From Bacillota bacterium (GTDB lineage: Bacteria; Bacillota; Clostridia; Lachnospirales; Lachnospiraceae), in NCBI GenBank assembly GCA_023421505.1, contig JAEZTJ010000091.1, positions 62,001 through 126,000 of the forward strand: a stretch of 64,000 nt of DNA, read 5' to 3'. The notes beneath the pieces are model-generated. The model was not told where the DNA came from, made no database searches, and saw only the letters and a program-made list of their open reading frames with translations. A program made the translations under genes and the position numbers. Below, in pieces: positions 1 to 9,086 of this stretch; position 1 is the stretch's first letter, and every line of letters begins with the position of its first letter.

Positions 1-1001
1 GTAAAATCACCAATAAATTCTCCATCAATATCTTAGGTGAGTATAACATCGGCGGTGATGGCTGGGAGACAGAAAGACTATTAAAGAGAATCGGTTATGA
101 GGTAGTATCTACCTTTACCGGAGGCTCTAAAATGGATGATATTGCAAACGCACATCAGGCAAACTTAAGTATCGTACAATGTCATCGTTCCATTAACTAT
201 ATCGCCGAACTTATTGAGACGAAATATGGGATCCCCTGGATGAAGGTAAATTTTATCGGTGTTGATGCTACGATTGAATCCTTAAGAAATATTGCAAAAT
301 TCTTTGATGACCCTGAACTATCAGCAAAAACAGAAGCAGTCATTGCTGACGAACTAGATCATATCGAACAGGATATGGCGTACTATAAGAGTAAGCTGAA
401 GGGTAAGACAGCAGCTATCTATGTAGGCGGTTCCAGAGCACATCATTATCAATTTCTCTTAAAGGATCTTGGGGTTCATACCATACTTGCAGGTTACGAA
501 TTCGGTCATAGAGAAGAATACGAGGGCCGGGAGGTTATTCCTTTTATCAAACCGGATGCTGACTCAAAGAATATTGAATCCATAACAGTTGAACCTGAGG
601 TCGAGAAATTCCATGTTTATCTATCGGAGGAGGACTTAAATAAGCTAAAGGAAGAGAAGCTGATCGACTATTACGGCGGTATGGTTAGGGATATGCAAAA
701 CGGTACCTATATGGTGGATGATTTAAACCATTTTGAGACAGAAGAATTCTTAAAGCTATTAAAGCCGGACATTTTCTTCTCTGGTATCAAGGATAAATAT
801 GTGGCACAGAAGGGCGGTACCTTATCCAGACAGCTGCACTCCTATGACTATAGCGGACCTTATTCCTGCTTCCGCGGCGCCGTTAATTTTGCAAGGGATA
901 CCTCGATGGGGATCCATACCCCGGCCTGGAGTTATGTGAAAGCACCTTGGAAGACAGCTCCGATTCTAGAAGGGACATTGGGAGGTGAAAAAGTATGCTA
1001 G
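1..1001 (+). CDS. nifD: Nitrogenase MoFe protein alpha chain (5' end missing)
   Basis: C-terminal two thirds of the nitrogenase molybdenum-iron protein alpha subunit, which with NifK forms the enzyme that reduces N2 in the cytoplasm. The frame is open from base 3, before the first ATG at 132, so the gene starts outside the window. The motif VQCHRSINYI (Cys codon 180-182) matches the Cys that binds the FeMo-cofactor iron, and QLHSYDYSGPY near 835 holds the His that binds molybdenum. Between them is a stretch of about 50 residues (DADSKNIESITV to YGGMVRDM) typical of the clostridial NifD insertion known from C. pasteurianum. The stop overlaps the nifK start by 7 bp, so translation is probably coupled. 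The family assignment is very secure. Confidence 0.97.
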   Translation, partial: KITNKFSINILGEYNIGGDGWETERLLKRIGYEVVSTFTGGSKMDDIANAHQANLSIVQCHRSINYIAELIETKYGIPWMKVNFIGVDATIESLRNIAKFFDDPELSAKTEAVIADELDHIEQDMAYYKSKLKGKTAAIYVGGSRAHHYQFLLKDLGVHTILAGYEFGHREEYEGREVIPFIKPDADSKNIESITVEPEVEKFHVYLSEEDLNKLKEEKLIDYYGGMVRDMQNGTYMVDDLNHFETEEFLKLLKPDIFFSGIKDKYVAQKGGTLSRQLHSYDYSGPYSCFRGAVNFARDTSMGIHTPAWSYVKAPWKTAPILEGTLGGEKVC

Positions 1002-2359
1002 ATTATACAACAAAGGAAACCTATGAAAGAAGTGCATTAAGAGTAAATCCTGCCAAGACCTGTCAGCCGGTGGGTGCCATGTATGCTGCCTTAGGGGTAC
1101 ATGAGTGTATGCCCCACAGTCATGGTTCCCAGGGCTGCTGTGCATTCCACAGAATGTTCTTAACCAGGCACTTTAAAGATCCTGCAATGGCTTCTACAAG
1201 CTCCTTTACAGAGGGTGCTTCCGTATTTGGCGGAGGAACTAATCTAAAAACTGCGGCAAAAAACATATTCGATATTTATAATCCAAAGATTATTGCCGTG
1301 CATACAACCTGTCTTTCTGAGACCATCGGGGATGACCTAAATGCACTCATTCAAGGCATCGAGATACCGGAAGGTAAATTTATGGTGCATTGCAATACAC
1401 CAAGCTATTACGGCTCCCATATCACAGGCTTCAGTAATATGGTGACAGGCTTCATACGCTATTTATCCAAGGCTTCCGGCAAAAAGAACGGTAAGATGGC
1501 AATCCTGCCGGGCTTCGTTAATCCCGGAGACATGAGAGAACTAAAGAGAATTGCAGAAGCTATGGGTGTAGCTTATACAATGCTTCCCGATACCAGCGGT
1601 GTTATGGACTCTCCGATGACAGGCAAATTTGAGCTTTATCCGAAGGGCGGAACAACAGTAGAGGAGATTATTCATCTAGGTGATTCTAGTACAACAATTG
1701 CCTTTGGTAAGTTCTCCAGTGAAGCACCTGCGGAAGCATTATCAAAGAAATGCAGTGTTCCGTATCAAGTACTTCCTTTGCCGATTGGAATCGGCAGAAC
1801 CGATGAATATATTCTGGCATTACAAAGCTTTACCAAAGTGGAGGTTCCCTATTCTCTGGAGGAGGAACGCGGACAGCTAGTAGATATTTTAATTGATATT
1901 CATCCTTATACCTATAATAAGAAGGTTGCTATCTTTGGCGATCCCGATACAGTATTAAGCCTTGCTGAATTCGCACTTGAGATGGGAATGCTACCGAAAT
2001 ATCTGCTTACCGGTACACCGGGTGAAGCCTTTGAGAAGGCAGCGGAAGAGTTGTTTACAAAGTTCGGTGTGGAAGGCTGCATAGCGAAGGCGTCCGGTGA
2101 CTTATTCGAATTACATCAATGGATTAAGGAAGAAAGCGTTGATTTACTAATAGGCGGAACCCACGGGAAATATATTGCTAGAGCCGAGGATATACCATTT
2201 GTCAGAGCAGGCTTTCCGATTATCGACCGTTATATTCATTCCTATATGCCACTGGTTGGCTATAAGGGGGGAATGAGACTTGCTGAACTGATCACGAATG
2301 CTTTAATGGAGCGTCAGGACAGGGATGCAGCGGAGGAAGACTTCGAGATGGTTATGTAA
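995..2359 (+). CDS. nifK: Nitrogenase MoFe protein beta chain
   Basis: Beta subunit of the MoFe protein, partner of NifD in the alpha2beta2 tetramer holding the P-cluster. The start is ATG 995, preceded by GGGAGGTGA, and gives 454 aa, the short clostridial form without the N-terminal extension of proteobacterial NifK. P-cluster cysteines are visible in KTCQPVGAMYAALGVHEC and in TTCLSETIGDD. Other family landmarks are HGSQGCCAFHRM near the N-terminus and the C-terminal GYKGGMRLAELI. It overlaps nifD by 7 bp and is followed by a 237-bp gap with a long palindrome before nifE. No internal damage is seen. Confidence 0.97.
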   Translation: MLDYTTKETYERSALRVNPAKTCQPVGAMYAALGVHECMPHSHGSQGCCAFHRMFLTRHFKDPAMASTSSFTEGASVFGGGTNLKTAAKNIFDIYNPKIIAVHTTCLSETIGDDLNALIQGIEIPEGKFMVHCNTPSYYGSHITGFSNMVTGFIRYLSKASGKKNGKMAILPGFVNPGDMRELKRIAEAMGVAYTMLPDTSGVMDSPMTGKFELYPKGGTTVEEIIHLGDSSTTIAFGKFSSEAPAEALSKKCSVPYQVLPLPIGIGRTDEYILALQSFTKVEVPYSLEEERGQLVDILIDIHPYTYNKKVAIFGDPDTVLSLAEFALEMGMLPKYLLTGTPGEAFEKAAEELFTKFGVEGCIAKASGDLFELHQWIKEESVDLLIGGTHGKYIARAEDIPFVRAGFPIIDRYIHSYMPLVGYKGGMRLAELITNALMERQDRDAAEEDFEMVM

Positions 2360-2370
2360 GAGCTAATACC

Positions 2371-2519
2371 TTCATTCGGGGTGATTATCCTTGTTTCTAA
2401 TATTCGTTTTCCTGATTTCCGTAGCCAATGGTAATGCCATGCTTGATACATGGCATTACCATCAGGCGCAAAACGGATTACATGCGAAAGGAACAAAGAT
2501 AATCATCCCGGATGAGGAA
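2371..2519. repeat. ~150-bp imperfect palindrome between nifK and nifE
   Basis: The centre is a 14-bp perfect stem with a 7-nt loop (ATGGTAATGCCATG at 2428-2441 against its complement at 2449-2462). Outer arms also pair: 2371-2396 (GGGGTGATTATCCTTGTTTC core) with about 2491-2519 (GAACAAAGATAATCATCCCG core). The two strands translate to similar peptides, as expected of a palindrome, so the short frames here are not genes. It could be an mRNA stability or attenuation element within the nif transcript, or a decayed MITE-like insertion. No T-tract follows, so it is not a standard terminator. Confidence 0.8.
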
Positions 2520-2596
2520 AGAAGTTATTTCGTTAATAGCTGTTTTACCATTGTTTCATGGATGAAAAGTAGATTCATCAGAAGGGAGTGTATCGT

Positions 2597-3982
2597 ATGA
2601 AAGAGGCTGGTATGATGCCGTATACAGAAAATGAGTCTGATAAAAATGTTCTTGAAGCGAGAAAGGCTTCTATTCTGCGTAAACAGGAGGGCTGCAGTGG
2701 TAATGGACTAAGCTGTGATACCAATAGTGTATCCGGTGCCATAAGCCAGAGGGCGTGTGTCTATTGTGGAGCCAGAGTAGTACTTAATCCGATTACAGAT
2801 GCATTTCATATTGTACATGGACCGATTGGCTGTGCCAGCTATACCTGGGATATCCGTGGAAGCTTAAGCAGCAAAGAGAATTTATATCGTAATAGTTTTT
2901 CAACGGACTTACAGGAGCAGGATGTGATTTTTGGCGGCGAGAGGAAACTGACAGCCGCGATTGAAGAGGTGGTCGAAAAATACCACCCAAAATTAATATT
3001 TATTTATGCCACCTGCATTGTGGGCGTAATCGGAGACGATGTGGAGGCCGTATGCAGGGCTATGTCTGATAAATTTGGTATCCGTGTTCTGCCTGTCAAA
3101 TCTCCCGGCTTTTCCGGTAACAAAGCAGTAGGCTATAAGATGGCATGTAACGCAATCATGGAGCTTTTACTTCCTCATAGACAGGAGAAAAAAAGAGGAA
3201 TAAATATTCTGGGAGATTTCAATCTCGCAGGGGAGCTATGGATTGTAAAGGGATACTTACGGGAGATGGGAATTCCTGTGATTGCTACGATAACAGGAGA
3301 CTCAGATTATGAGACATTAATTCAGGCACCGGCAGCAGAGTTGAATATTGTGCAGTGTGCCGGATCAAGTACCTATCTTGCCAACCGTATGGAGGCAGAG
3401 ATGGGTATCCCCTATATCAAAATTAGTTTTTATGGAATAGAAGATACCATTAACTCTTTAATACGGATTGCAGAGACCTTAGGAGACGCGGCAGCGAAGT
3501 TAAAGGCAGTGGAGCTTGGTAAGAGGGAGACAGCTAGACTTGAGGACTTCATAAATATATACCGTAAGAAGCTGGAGGGTAAAAAGGCTGCAATCTACGT
3601 CGGAGGCGGGTTTAAAGCGATATCCTTAATCCGCCAGTTCAACCATCTGGGAATGGAAACAGTGGTTGTTGGAACCCAGACCGGTAAAAAAGAGGATTAT
3701 GAGATTATAGAGAGTATAGTGAATAAAGATACCGTTATTTTAGATGATACAAACCCGGCTGAGTTAGAGAAATATATGAAGGAAAAAGGGGCGGATCTTC
3801 TGGTCGGTGGGGTAAAGGAAAGGCCGTTAGCTTATAAGCTTGGTATTGCCTTCTGCGATCATAATCATGAACGAAAGCATCCGCTATGTGGATTTGACGG
3901 TGTGGTTAATTTTACAAAGGAAATCAATTTAAGCATAAATAACCCGGTATGGGGTTACATAAGGAACGAGCTCTACTGTTAA
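2597..3982 (+). CDS. nifE: FeMo-cofactor scaffold protein NifE
   Basis: NifE, which with NifN forms the NifEN scaffold on which the NifB product is matured to FeMo-cofactor. An in-frame GTG at 2588 lies inside the ribosome-binding site (AGAAGGGAG), so ATG 2597 is preferred, giving 461 aa. Family features are the N-terminal SILRKQEGCSG, the cluster-ligand region YCGARVVLNPITDAFH, HGPIGCASYTWDIRGS, ATCIVGVIGDD and the C-terminal HPLCGFDGVVNFTKEI. It is homologous to NifD but lacks the clostridial insertion of NifD and ends in a short NPVWGYI tail. The next gene, nifN-B, follows after about 50 bp, so the two are probably co-transcribed. Confidence 0.96.
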   Translation: MKEAGMMPYTENESDKNVLEARKASILRKQEGCSGNGLSCDTNSVSGAISQRACVYCGARVVLNPITDAFHIVHGPIGCASYTWDIRGSLSSKENLYRNSFSTDLQEQDVIFGGERKLTAAIEEVVEKYHPKLIFIYATCIVGVIGDDVEAVCRAMSDKFGIRVLPVKSPGFSGNKAVGYKMACNAIMELLLPHRQEKKRGINILGDFNLAGELWIVKGYLREMGIPVIATITGDSDYETLIQAPAAELNIVQCAGSSTYLANRMEAEMGIPYIKISFYGIEDTINSLIRIAETLGDAAAKLKAVELGKRETARLEDFINIYRKKLEGKKAAIYVGGGFKAISLIRQFNHLGMETVVVGTQTGKKEDYEIIESIVNKDTVILDDTNPAELEKYMKEKGADLLVGGVKERPLAYKLGIAFCDHNHERKHPLCGFDGVVNFTKEINLSINNPVWGYIRNELYC

Positions 3983-4000
3983 TAAAGATGCCACAAAAAT

Positions 4001-4014
4001 CCGCGAGTCCGCGG
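4001..4014. other. Small GC-rich hairpin before nifN-B
   Basis: CCGCG-AGTC-CGCGG forms a 5-bp stem with a 4-nt loop between nifE and nifN-B, just upstream of the GGAGG ribosome-binding site. A similar context (ATTCGCGGGTTCTTGGCAGAAG) precedes the helicase gene at 25885. No function can be assigned. Confidence 0.4.
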
Positions 4015-4030
4015 CAGAATGGAGGTTTAT

Positions 4031-6709
4031 ATGAGAGGAAACTTAGTAAATCTAACTGTGAATCCCTGCAAAATGTGCATGCCCATGGGTGCTATGACAG
4101 CCCTTTACGGAATTAAAAAATGCATTTCCATCCTCCACGGCTCACAGGGCTGCAGTACCTATATCCGAAGGCATATGGCAACCCATTATAATGAACCAGT
4201 CGATATTGCGTCCTCTTCCCTTACGGAGGAGGGAACAGTATATGGAGGAGAAAGGAACTTAATTCAAGGCTTGGTCAATCTGATTAAAGTTTACGAACCG
4301 GAGGTAATCGGTATTGCAACGACCTGTCTGGCAGAAACCATTGGGGAGGACGTTCCAAGAATTATTCATAGGTTTTATGAGGAATACCCACAGTATAGCA
4401 AGGTAGCAATAATAGGAGTTCCATCTGCCGGGTATGCGGGAACGCAGTTTGAGGGATTTATAACTTCCCTCTATCATATAGTGAAATCCGTACCTATGGA
4501 TTGTACGAAGAATAACAGAATTAATGTGGTTACAAGTCAGCTTTCACCTGCTGATACCAGATACCTAAAGGAGCTATTAGAAAGCTTTTGCCTTGATTAT
4601 ATCCTGCTTCCGGATCTGTCTGATAATCTTGACGGAGGGCATCAAAAGACTTATCAGAAGCTGCCGCAGGCTGGAACAGATATCCGTGATATTGGGAAGA
4701 TGGCAGGAGCAAGCTTTACGATCGAGCTTTCAAGCTTTACGGATAAATCCATATCTGTCGCAGAGTATCTGTTTGAGAATTACGGCGTACCATATAAGAG
4801 CTGTAACCTTCCGATGGGTCTAAGAGATAACGATGAGCTGTTGAAGCTTTTAGCTGAACTTTCAGGTCACAGACCATCCGAAAAGCTTTATCAAGCGCGG
4901 GGACGTTTTACAGACGCAATGATTGATGCACATAAGTATAACGGTGAAGCAAGAGCAGCCATCTACGGGGAACCGGACTTTGTTTACAGCACGGTCAGAA
5001 TGTGTGTGGAAAACGGAGTTATGCCAATGATAGCAGCAACAGGAACCAAAGCTACAAAATTAAAGGAAGCACTAAAGATTGAAATTCAGCCTGTAGCTGA
5101 GGTATATCAAATAGAGCGATATGAGATTCTAGATGAAGTTGATTTTCAGACCCTAAAAGAGTATGCAAGAGAGTTAAAGGTTAATCTATTAATTGGCAAT
5201 TCGGATGGAAGAAGGATTGCAGAAAAGCTACAGCTTCCTTTCGTCAGGCGCAGCTTTCCTATTCATGACAGGATGGGCGGACAGCGGCTTAAAACCCTGG
5301 GATATGAGGGCGCTTTAAGCTATCTTGATGAGATTACGAATTGCATACTTGGCCGGAAGGAAACAGGTTTTCGGAAAGAATTATATGATACATATTATAG
5401 TCATAAGGAAAAATCAATCGAAGAAAAGACCGCAACCCACCCCTGTTATAACTGTGGAGCCCATAAATATGCAAGAATGCATCTGCCGATTGCCCCCAAA
5501 TGTAATATCAGCTGTAACTACTGTTTACGCAAATATGACTGCCCCAATGAAAGCAGACCGGGGGTAACAACGAGTGTATTAAAGCCTGAGGATGCTTTTA
5601 AGAAGTATATGGAGGTGAAAAAGAAGGTACCAAACCTCTCAGTGGTGGGTATCGCAGGACCGGGAGATGCACTGGCGAACTTTGAGGAAACAAAAAGGAC
5701 TCTTCAGCTAATCAGAGAACAGGATGAAGACGTTACCTTCTGTTTATCAACCAATGGACTCATGCTTCCTCAGTACGCAGAAGAATTAATCGATTTAGGA
5801 ATCTCCCATGTTACTGTTACGATGAATGCTGTAAATCCTAAAATCGGAGCGCAGATATATAAATATGTCGACTATATGGGAATGAGATATTACGGTGAAG
5901 CTGCAGCAGCTATACTTTTATCGAACCAATTGGCAGGAATTAAGATGCTGACGGCAAGGGGAATTATATGCAAGGTAAATATCGTTATGCTTAAGGGTAT
6001 TAATGACGAGCATATCCCGGAGGTGGTCGCTAAGGTTAAGGAACTTGGAGGTACGATAACAAATATTATGCAGCTGATACCTGTACAGGGAAGCGTTTTC
6101 GAGCATTTACCATTAGTCAGTAATTCTGAAATTATGGATATGCGTAAAAAATGTGGAGAGACCATGAAGCAGATGTATCATTGCAGACAATGCCGTGCGG
6201 ATGCGATCGGAACCTTGGATCATGATATATCCATAGAATACAATGCCTGTCATAAGACTACGGAAGAAAAATTTGATAAGGTTAAGGATAAAGAAGTTAA
6301 TTCTATTAGGGAGAAGAGCAGTAGTATACAATCAGATAATAATCCACTAGAGATTTCTCCGAGAATTCATGTAGCAGTTGCAACGAAGAGCGGCATGATT
6401 GTAGATCAACACTTTGGTCATGTTACAGAGTTCTATGTTTATGAATATTCTAACGGAAATGCAGTCTTCAAAGAAAAAAGGCCTGTTAGGAAGTATTGTA
6501 ACGGTGCGCAGGACTGTGATGACAGTGAGCATAGGATAGATTCAATCATTCAAACAATTGCTGACTGTAATGCAGTAATCGCAATGAGGATAGGAGATGC
6601 GCCTAAGCAAAAGCTGAGCAGTAAGGGAATTAAAATCTTTATCACCTATGACAGAATAGAAGACTCTGTTAATCAGGTTGTCAAAGAAATTATATCAGGA
6701 GAGAAGTAA
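4031..6709 (+). CDS. nifN-B: NifN-NifB fusion protein with C-terminal NifX-like domain
   Basis: One 892-aa protein joining two steps of FeMo-cofactor synthesis. Residues about 1-450 are NifN-like (NPCKMCMPMGAMTALYGIKK, LHGSQGCSTYIRRH, ATTCLAETIGED), the partner of NifE. Residues about 470-770 are the radical-SAM enzyme NifB, which makes NifB-co (8Fe-9S-C core). Its HPCYNCGAHKYARMHLP lead-in and the CX3CX2C cluster motif (C491, C495, C498) are present. Residues about 778-892 form a NifX/NafY-like domain (HVAVATKSGMIVDQHFGH). The start ATG 4031 is chosen over ATG 4019 because GGAGG at 4021-4025 is correctly spaced for it. NifN-B fusions are known in clostridia. The frame is uninterrupted. Confidence 0.95.
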   Translation: MRGNLVNLTVNPCKMCMPMGAMTALYGIKKCISILHGSQGCSTYIRRHMATHYNEPVDIASSSLTEEGTVYGGERNLIQGLVNLIKVYEPEVIGIATTCLAETIGEDVPRIIHRFYEEYPQYSKVAIIGVPSAGYAGTQFEGFITSLYHIVKSVPMDCTKNNRINVVTSQLSPADTRYLKELLESFCLDYILLPDLSDNLDGGHQKTYQKLPQAGTDIRDIGKMAGASFTIELSSFTDKSISVAEYLFENYGVPYKSCNLPMGLRDNDELLKLLAELSGHRPSEKLYQARGRFTDAMIDAHKYNGEARAAIYGEPDFVYSTVRMCVENGVMPMIAATGTKATKLKEALKIEIQPVAEVYQIERYEILDEVDFQTLKEYARELKVNLLIGNSDGRRIAEKLQLPFVRRSFPIHDRMGGQRLKTLGYEGALSYLDEITNCILGRKETGFRKELYDTYYSHKEKSIEEKTATHPCYNCGAHKYARMHLPIAPKCNISCNYCLRKYDCPNESRPGVTTSVLKPEDAFKKYMEVKKKVPNLSVVGIAGPGDALANFEETKRTLQLIREQDEDVTFCLSTNGLMLPQYAEELIDLGISHVTVTMNAVNPKIGAQIYKYVDYMGMRYYGEAAAAILLSNQLAGIKMLTARGIICKVNIVMLKGINDEHIPEVVAKVKELGGTITNIMQLIPVQGSVFEHLPLVSNSEIMDMRKKCGETMKQMYHCRQCRADAIGTLDHDISIEYNACHKTTEEKFDKVKDKEVNSIREKSSSIQSDNNPLEISPRIHVAVATKSGMIVDQHFGHVTEFYVYEYSNGNAVFKEKRPVRKYCNGAQDCDDSEHRIDSIIQTIADCNAVIAMRIGDAPKQKLSSKGIKIFITYDRIEDSVNQVVKEIISGEK

Positions 6710-6818
6710 GCGGTAGTTAAGCGGGCGGAGCGCTTTAGCGGAGGAATACTATCTACTGTGTATACAAATAAAATATAGTTATATATTTAAAATAAAGATA
6801 GAGAGAAGGAGGATTTAT

Positions 6819-7127
6819 ATGGTAGAGCTTAAGCATCATATTTTTGTATGTACCAGCTGCAGAATTAACGGGCAGCAGAAGGGCTTCTGTTTTTCAAAGG
6901 CTTCGGTGGATATAGTCCAAAGATTTATGGAGGCGATTGAGGAAAATGATTTATCCGGTGAAGTTATGATTACCAATACAGGCTGCTTCGGTATATGTGA
7001 CAAGGGACCAATTGCAGTTGTTTATCCCGAAGGTATCTGGTATGGCAATCTAACCGGAGAAGACGTGGATATGATTATCGAACAGCATATTCTAAAGGGT
7101 AATCCGGTCGAAGCACTTAGGATTTAA
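6819..7127 (+). CDS. Thioredoxin-fold [2Fe-2S] ferredoxin, nif-associated
   Basis: A 102-aa Shethna-type ferredoxin that carries a [2Fe-2S] cluster on a thioredoxin fold. Cysteines occur in HHIFVCTSCR, GFC and NTGCFGIC, the pattern of the C. pasteurianum 2Fe-2S ferredoxin, which it closely resembles from memory over its full length (also PEGIWYGNLT). That protein is known to form a specific complex with the MoFe protein, so a role in nitrogenase electron transfer or protection is inferred. A strong AGAAGGAGG precedes ATG 6819. It sits 109 bp after nifN-B and just before the nifV genes, supporting membership in the nif transcription unit. Confidence 0.92.
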   Translation: MVELKHHIFVCTSCRINGQQKGFCFSKASVDIVQRFMEAIEENDLSGEVMITNTGCFGICDKGPIAVVYPEGIWYGNLTGEDVDMIIEQHILKGNPVEALRI

Positions 7128-7209
7128 AAGCTTATTCCTAAAATGGCTGGATTAGAAGGTGACTGCGTAATTACCTATTGCTTAAAATAATGAAAAGGGA
7201 GATGGTACT

Positions 7210-8196
7210 ATTATTAGGCTGATAGACAATACACTTACATCTTTGGATAGTAATCTGCCATCGAAGGAAGATTTACTTGCATTTTGCGAATTGTTGTTTA
7301 CGATAGGCGTAGATGCGGTTGAAATATCCAAAAGAGTTTACGAACGGTTAGAACGGCTGCCGGAGAATCGTAAATTTATACTCGATATTGATTTTAATGA
7401 AGAAATGGAGCAATATCCCGGCTTTTACCGCTATGTATGCCGGAATGAGCTCCCACTTGAAAAGCTGATTTATGAATTGCAGATGAATGATGCAAGAGAG
7501 ATTATTAAGCTAAGAGCACTCAGAAGCTGTAATGAAATCCGTATTGTCGGGCTGGATGATTTGATGTGCTATGATGCCTATGAGAAAATATTTACTGAAA
7601 TACTGCACTTTCTTCCTAGGAGTACGGTTATTCTCTGCCCTGAAAATACCTACGGCTGTGCGAGTGCCTTAGCTATGCAATGGGCTGTGGATTTTGGCAG
7701 TAATATTACAACCAGTTTTGCGGGCTGTAAGAATAATGCGGCAACAGAAGAAGTTCTTATGGCGCTGAAGCTGGCAGTCCGGCATAAACCAAACCGTGAT
7801 TTTACGGTATTACCAAAGCTGACTGCACTTTATGAAGGCTTTACGAATAAGCCCATCGGTAATAAAAAACCGATTATCGGAAAGAACATTTTTATGGTGG
7901 AAGCAGGAATTCATGCAGATGGGATTAAGAAAAATCCGGCTACGTATGAAGCGTATGATCCTTGCCTGGTAGGAAAAAGAGCAGAATTGGTTATAGGAAA
8001 ACACTCAGGGACGAAAGCCATTAAGCTGAAGCTTGAAGAATTAGGGCTGCCGGTTCCTGAGGATTTTATTATTGAAAAGCTATTAAAAGTTGTCAGAAGG
8101 GTAAGCGTTGAGAAGCGTAAGAGCCTTAGTGATAAGGAATTTATGGATTTGCTTCGAGGGGGTGTGAGAGGTGAAGGAAATAAAATACATCGTTGA
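7210..8196 (+). CDS. nifV-omega: Homocitrate synthase omega subunit (C-terminal half of NifV)
   Basis: One half of the split homocitrate synthase that makes the organic ligand of FeMo-cofactor from acetyl-CoA and 2-oxoglutarate. Family features are CPENTYGCASALAMQWA, GIHADGIKKNPATYE and GKHSGTKAIKLKL. The first usual start, TTG 7243, would cut off the first strand of the barrel. The frame is open upstream and encodes IIRLIDNTLTSL, similar to the IVDTTLRDG start of the alpha partner. No in-frame ATG, GTG or TTG lies between the stop at 7183 and 7243. An ATT start at 7210 or 7213 spaced from GGGAG (7197-7201) is therefore suggested; a single-base deletion near ATG 7202 is the alternative. It overlaps nifV-alpha by 26 bp, as expected of a two-subunit enzyme. 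Confidence 0.85.
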   Translation: MIRLIDNTLTSLDSNLPSKEDLLAFCELLFTIGVDAVEISKRVYERLERLPENRKFILDIDFNEEMEQYPGFYRYVCRNELPLEKLIYELQMNDAREIIKLRALRSCNEIRIVGLDDLMCYDAYEKIFTEILHFLPRSTVILCPENTYGCASALAMQWAVDFGSNITTSFAGCKNNAATEEVLMALKLAVRHKPNRDFTVLPKLTALYEGFTNKPIGNKKPIIGKNIFMVEAGIHADGIKKNPATYEAYDPCLVGKRAELVIGKHSGTKAIKLKLEELGLPVPEDFIIEKLLKVVRRVSVEKRKSLSDKEFMDLLRGGVRGEGNKIHR

Positions 8197-8977
8197 TACA
8201 ACACTAAGAGACGGAGAACAGAGTCCGGGAATTGCACTTTCTGCTGAGGATAAAATAAAAATTGCAAAGCTTTTGGATGAGCTTGGGGTATATGAAATTG
8301 AAGCGGGAATCCCTGTTCTAAGTGATATGGAGGAAGAGGGGATACTAGGAATAATCGAAAGTAGTCATAAAGCGAAAGTATCAGTATGGAGCAGAATGAA
8401 TGCAAATGATGTAAGACACTCCATCCGCTGCAGACCAGATATTATACATATCGGAACCCCTGTATCCTATATTCAAATCTATAGTAAGCTTAAGAAAAAT
8501 AAAGGCTGGGTCATTAAAAATATATTAGAGTGTGTAGATATTGCAATGAGTCAGAATATTGATGTTACAGTAGGTCTTGAAGATGCCTCCAGGTCAGATA
8601 TCGGTTTTTTACTTAGCATCATTAAGGAGCTAAAAAATGCAGGCGTTAATACGATACGGATTGCCGATACGGTAGGGGTTTTATCTCCCAGACGTACGAA
8701 GGAGCTAATTGAAACAATTAAAGCGAATACGGATATTAGAATAGAAATGCATGTCCACAATGATCTTGGAATGGCAGTGGCTAATTCAATTGTAGGAGCA
8801 AAAGCAGGTGCAGAGCTAATTGACTGTACTCTTTTTGGTATAGGTGAGAGGACCGGTAACTGTAATCTTCATGACTTTGTACATTCCTGTGAATCGGTTT
8901 TCCAATTTGCCATGAGTAATAAACAGATCAGACAGGTAGAGCAGCAGCTTTACCATAAGCTCGAAGGAGCAATGTAA
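8171..8977 (+). CDS. nifV-alpha: Homocitrate synthase alpha subunit (N-terminal half of NifV)
   Basis: A 268-aa catalytic TIM-barrel half of homocitrate synthase. Signatures of the HMGL/isopropylmalate synthase family are DTTLRDGEQSPG near residue 10, GIPVLSDMEEE, EDASRSD and the metal-binding HVHNDLGMAVANS near residue 200. The protein stops after FGIGERTGNC plus a short helix and lacks the LeuA-like C-terminal part, which the omega gene supplies. The start is GTG 8171 preceded by GAGGGGG, within the end of the omega gene. The split omega-alpha order matches C. pasteurianum. It ends the nif block here. Confidence 0.94.
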   Translation: MKEIKYIVDTTLRDGEQSPGIALSAEDKIKIAKLLDELGVYEIEAGIPVLSDMEEEGILGIIESSHKAKVSVWSRMNANDVRHSIRCRPDIIHIGTPVSYIQIYSKLKKNKGWVIKNILECVDIAMSQNIDVTVGLEDASRSDIGFLLSIIKELKNAGVNTIRIADTVGVLSPRRTKELIETIKANTDIRIEMHVHNDLGMAVANSIVGAKAGAELIDCTLFGIGERTGNCNLHDFVHSCESVFQFAMSNKQIRQVEQQLYHKLEGAM

Positions 8978-9086
8978 GCAAGCTGCATATGTATTAGTCA
9001 GAAACTAAAAATCATCCCTTGGACAAGAATATCGGGTCATTTCTAAGCATATGATGTATAAGAATTAGGGCTTAGGAGGTGAGGGA

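Noticed and set aside
2314..2600. Two short frames on opposite strands between nifK and nifE
   Set aside because: They give similar peptides because they read the two arms of the palindrome; neither has family similarity or a clear start site.
7202..7222. ATG at 7202 as start of nifV-omega
   Set aside because: It is out of frame, flush with the ribosome-binding site and stops after six codons.
1..9000. Alternative (V or Fe-only) nitrogenase
   Set aside because: NifD has the clostridial MoFe insertion and the set includes NifE, NifN-B and NifV; no anfG/vnfG-like gene is seen.
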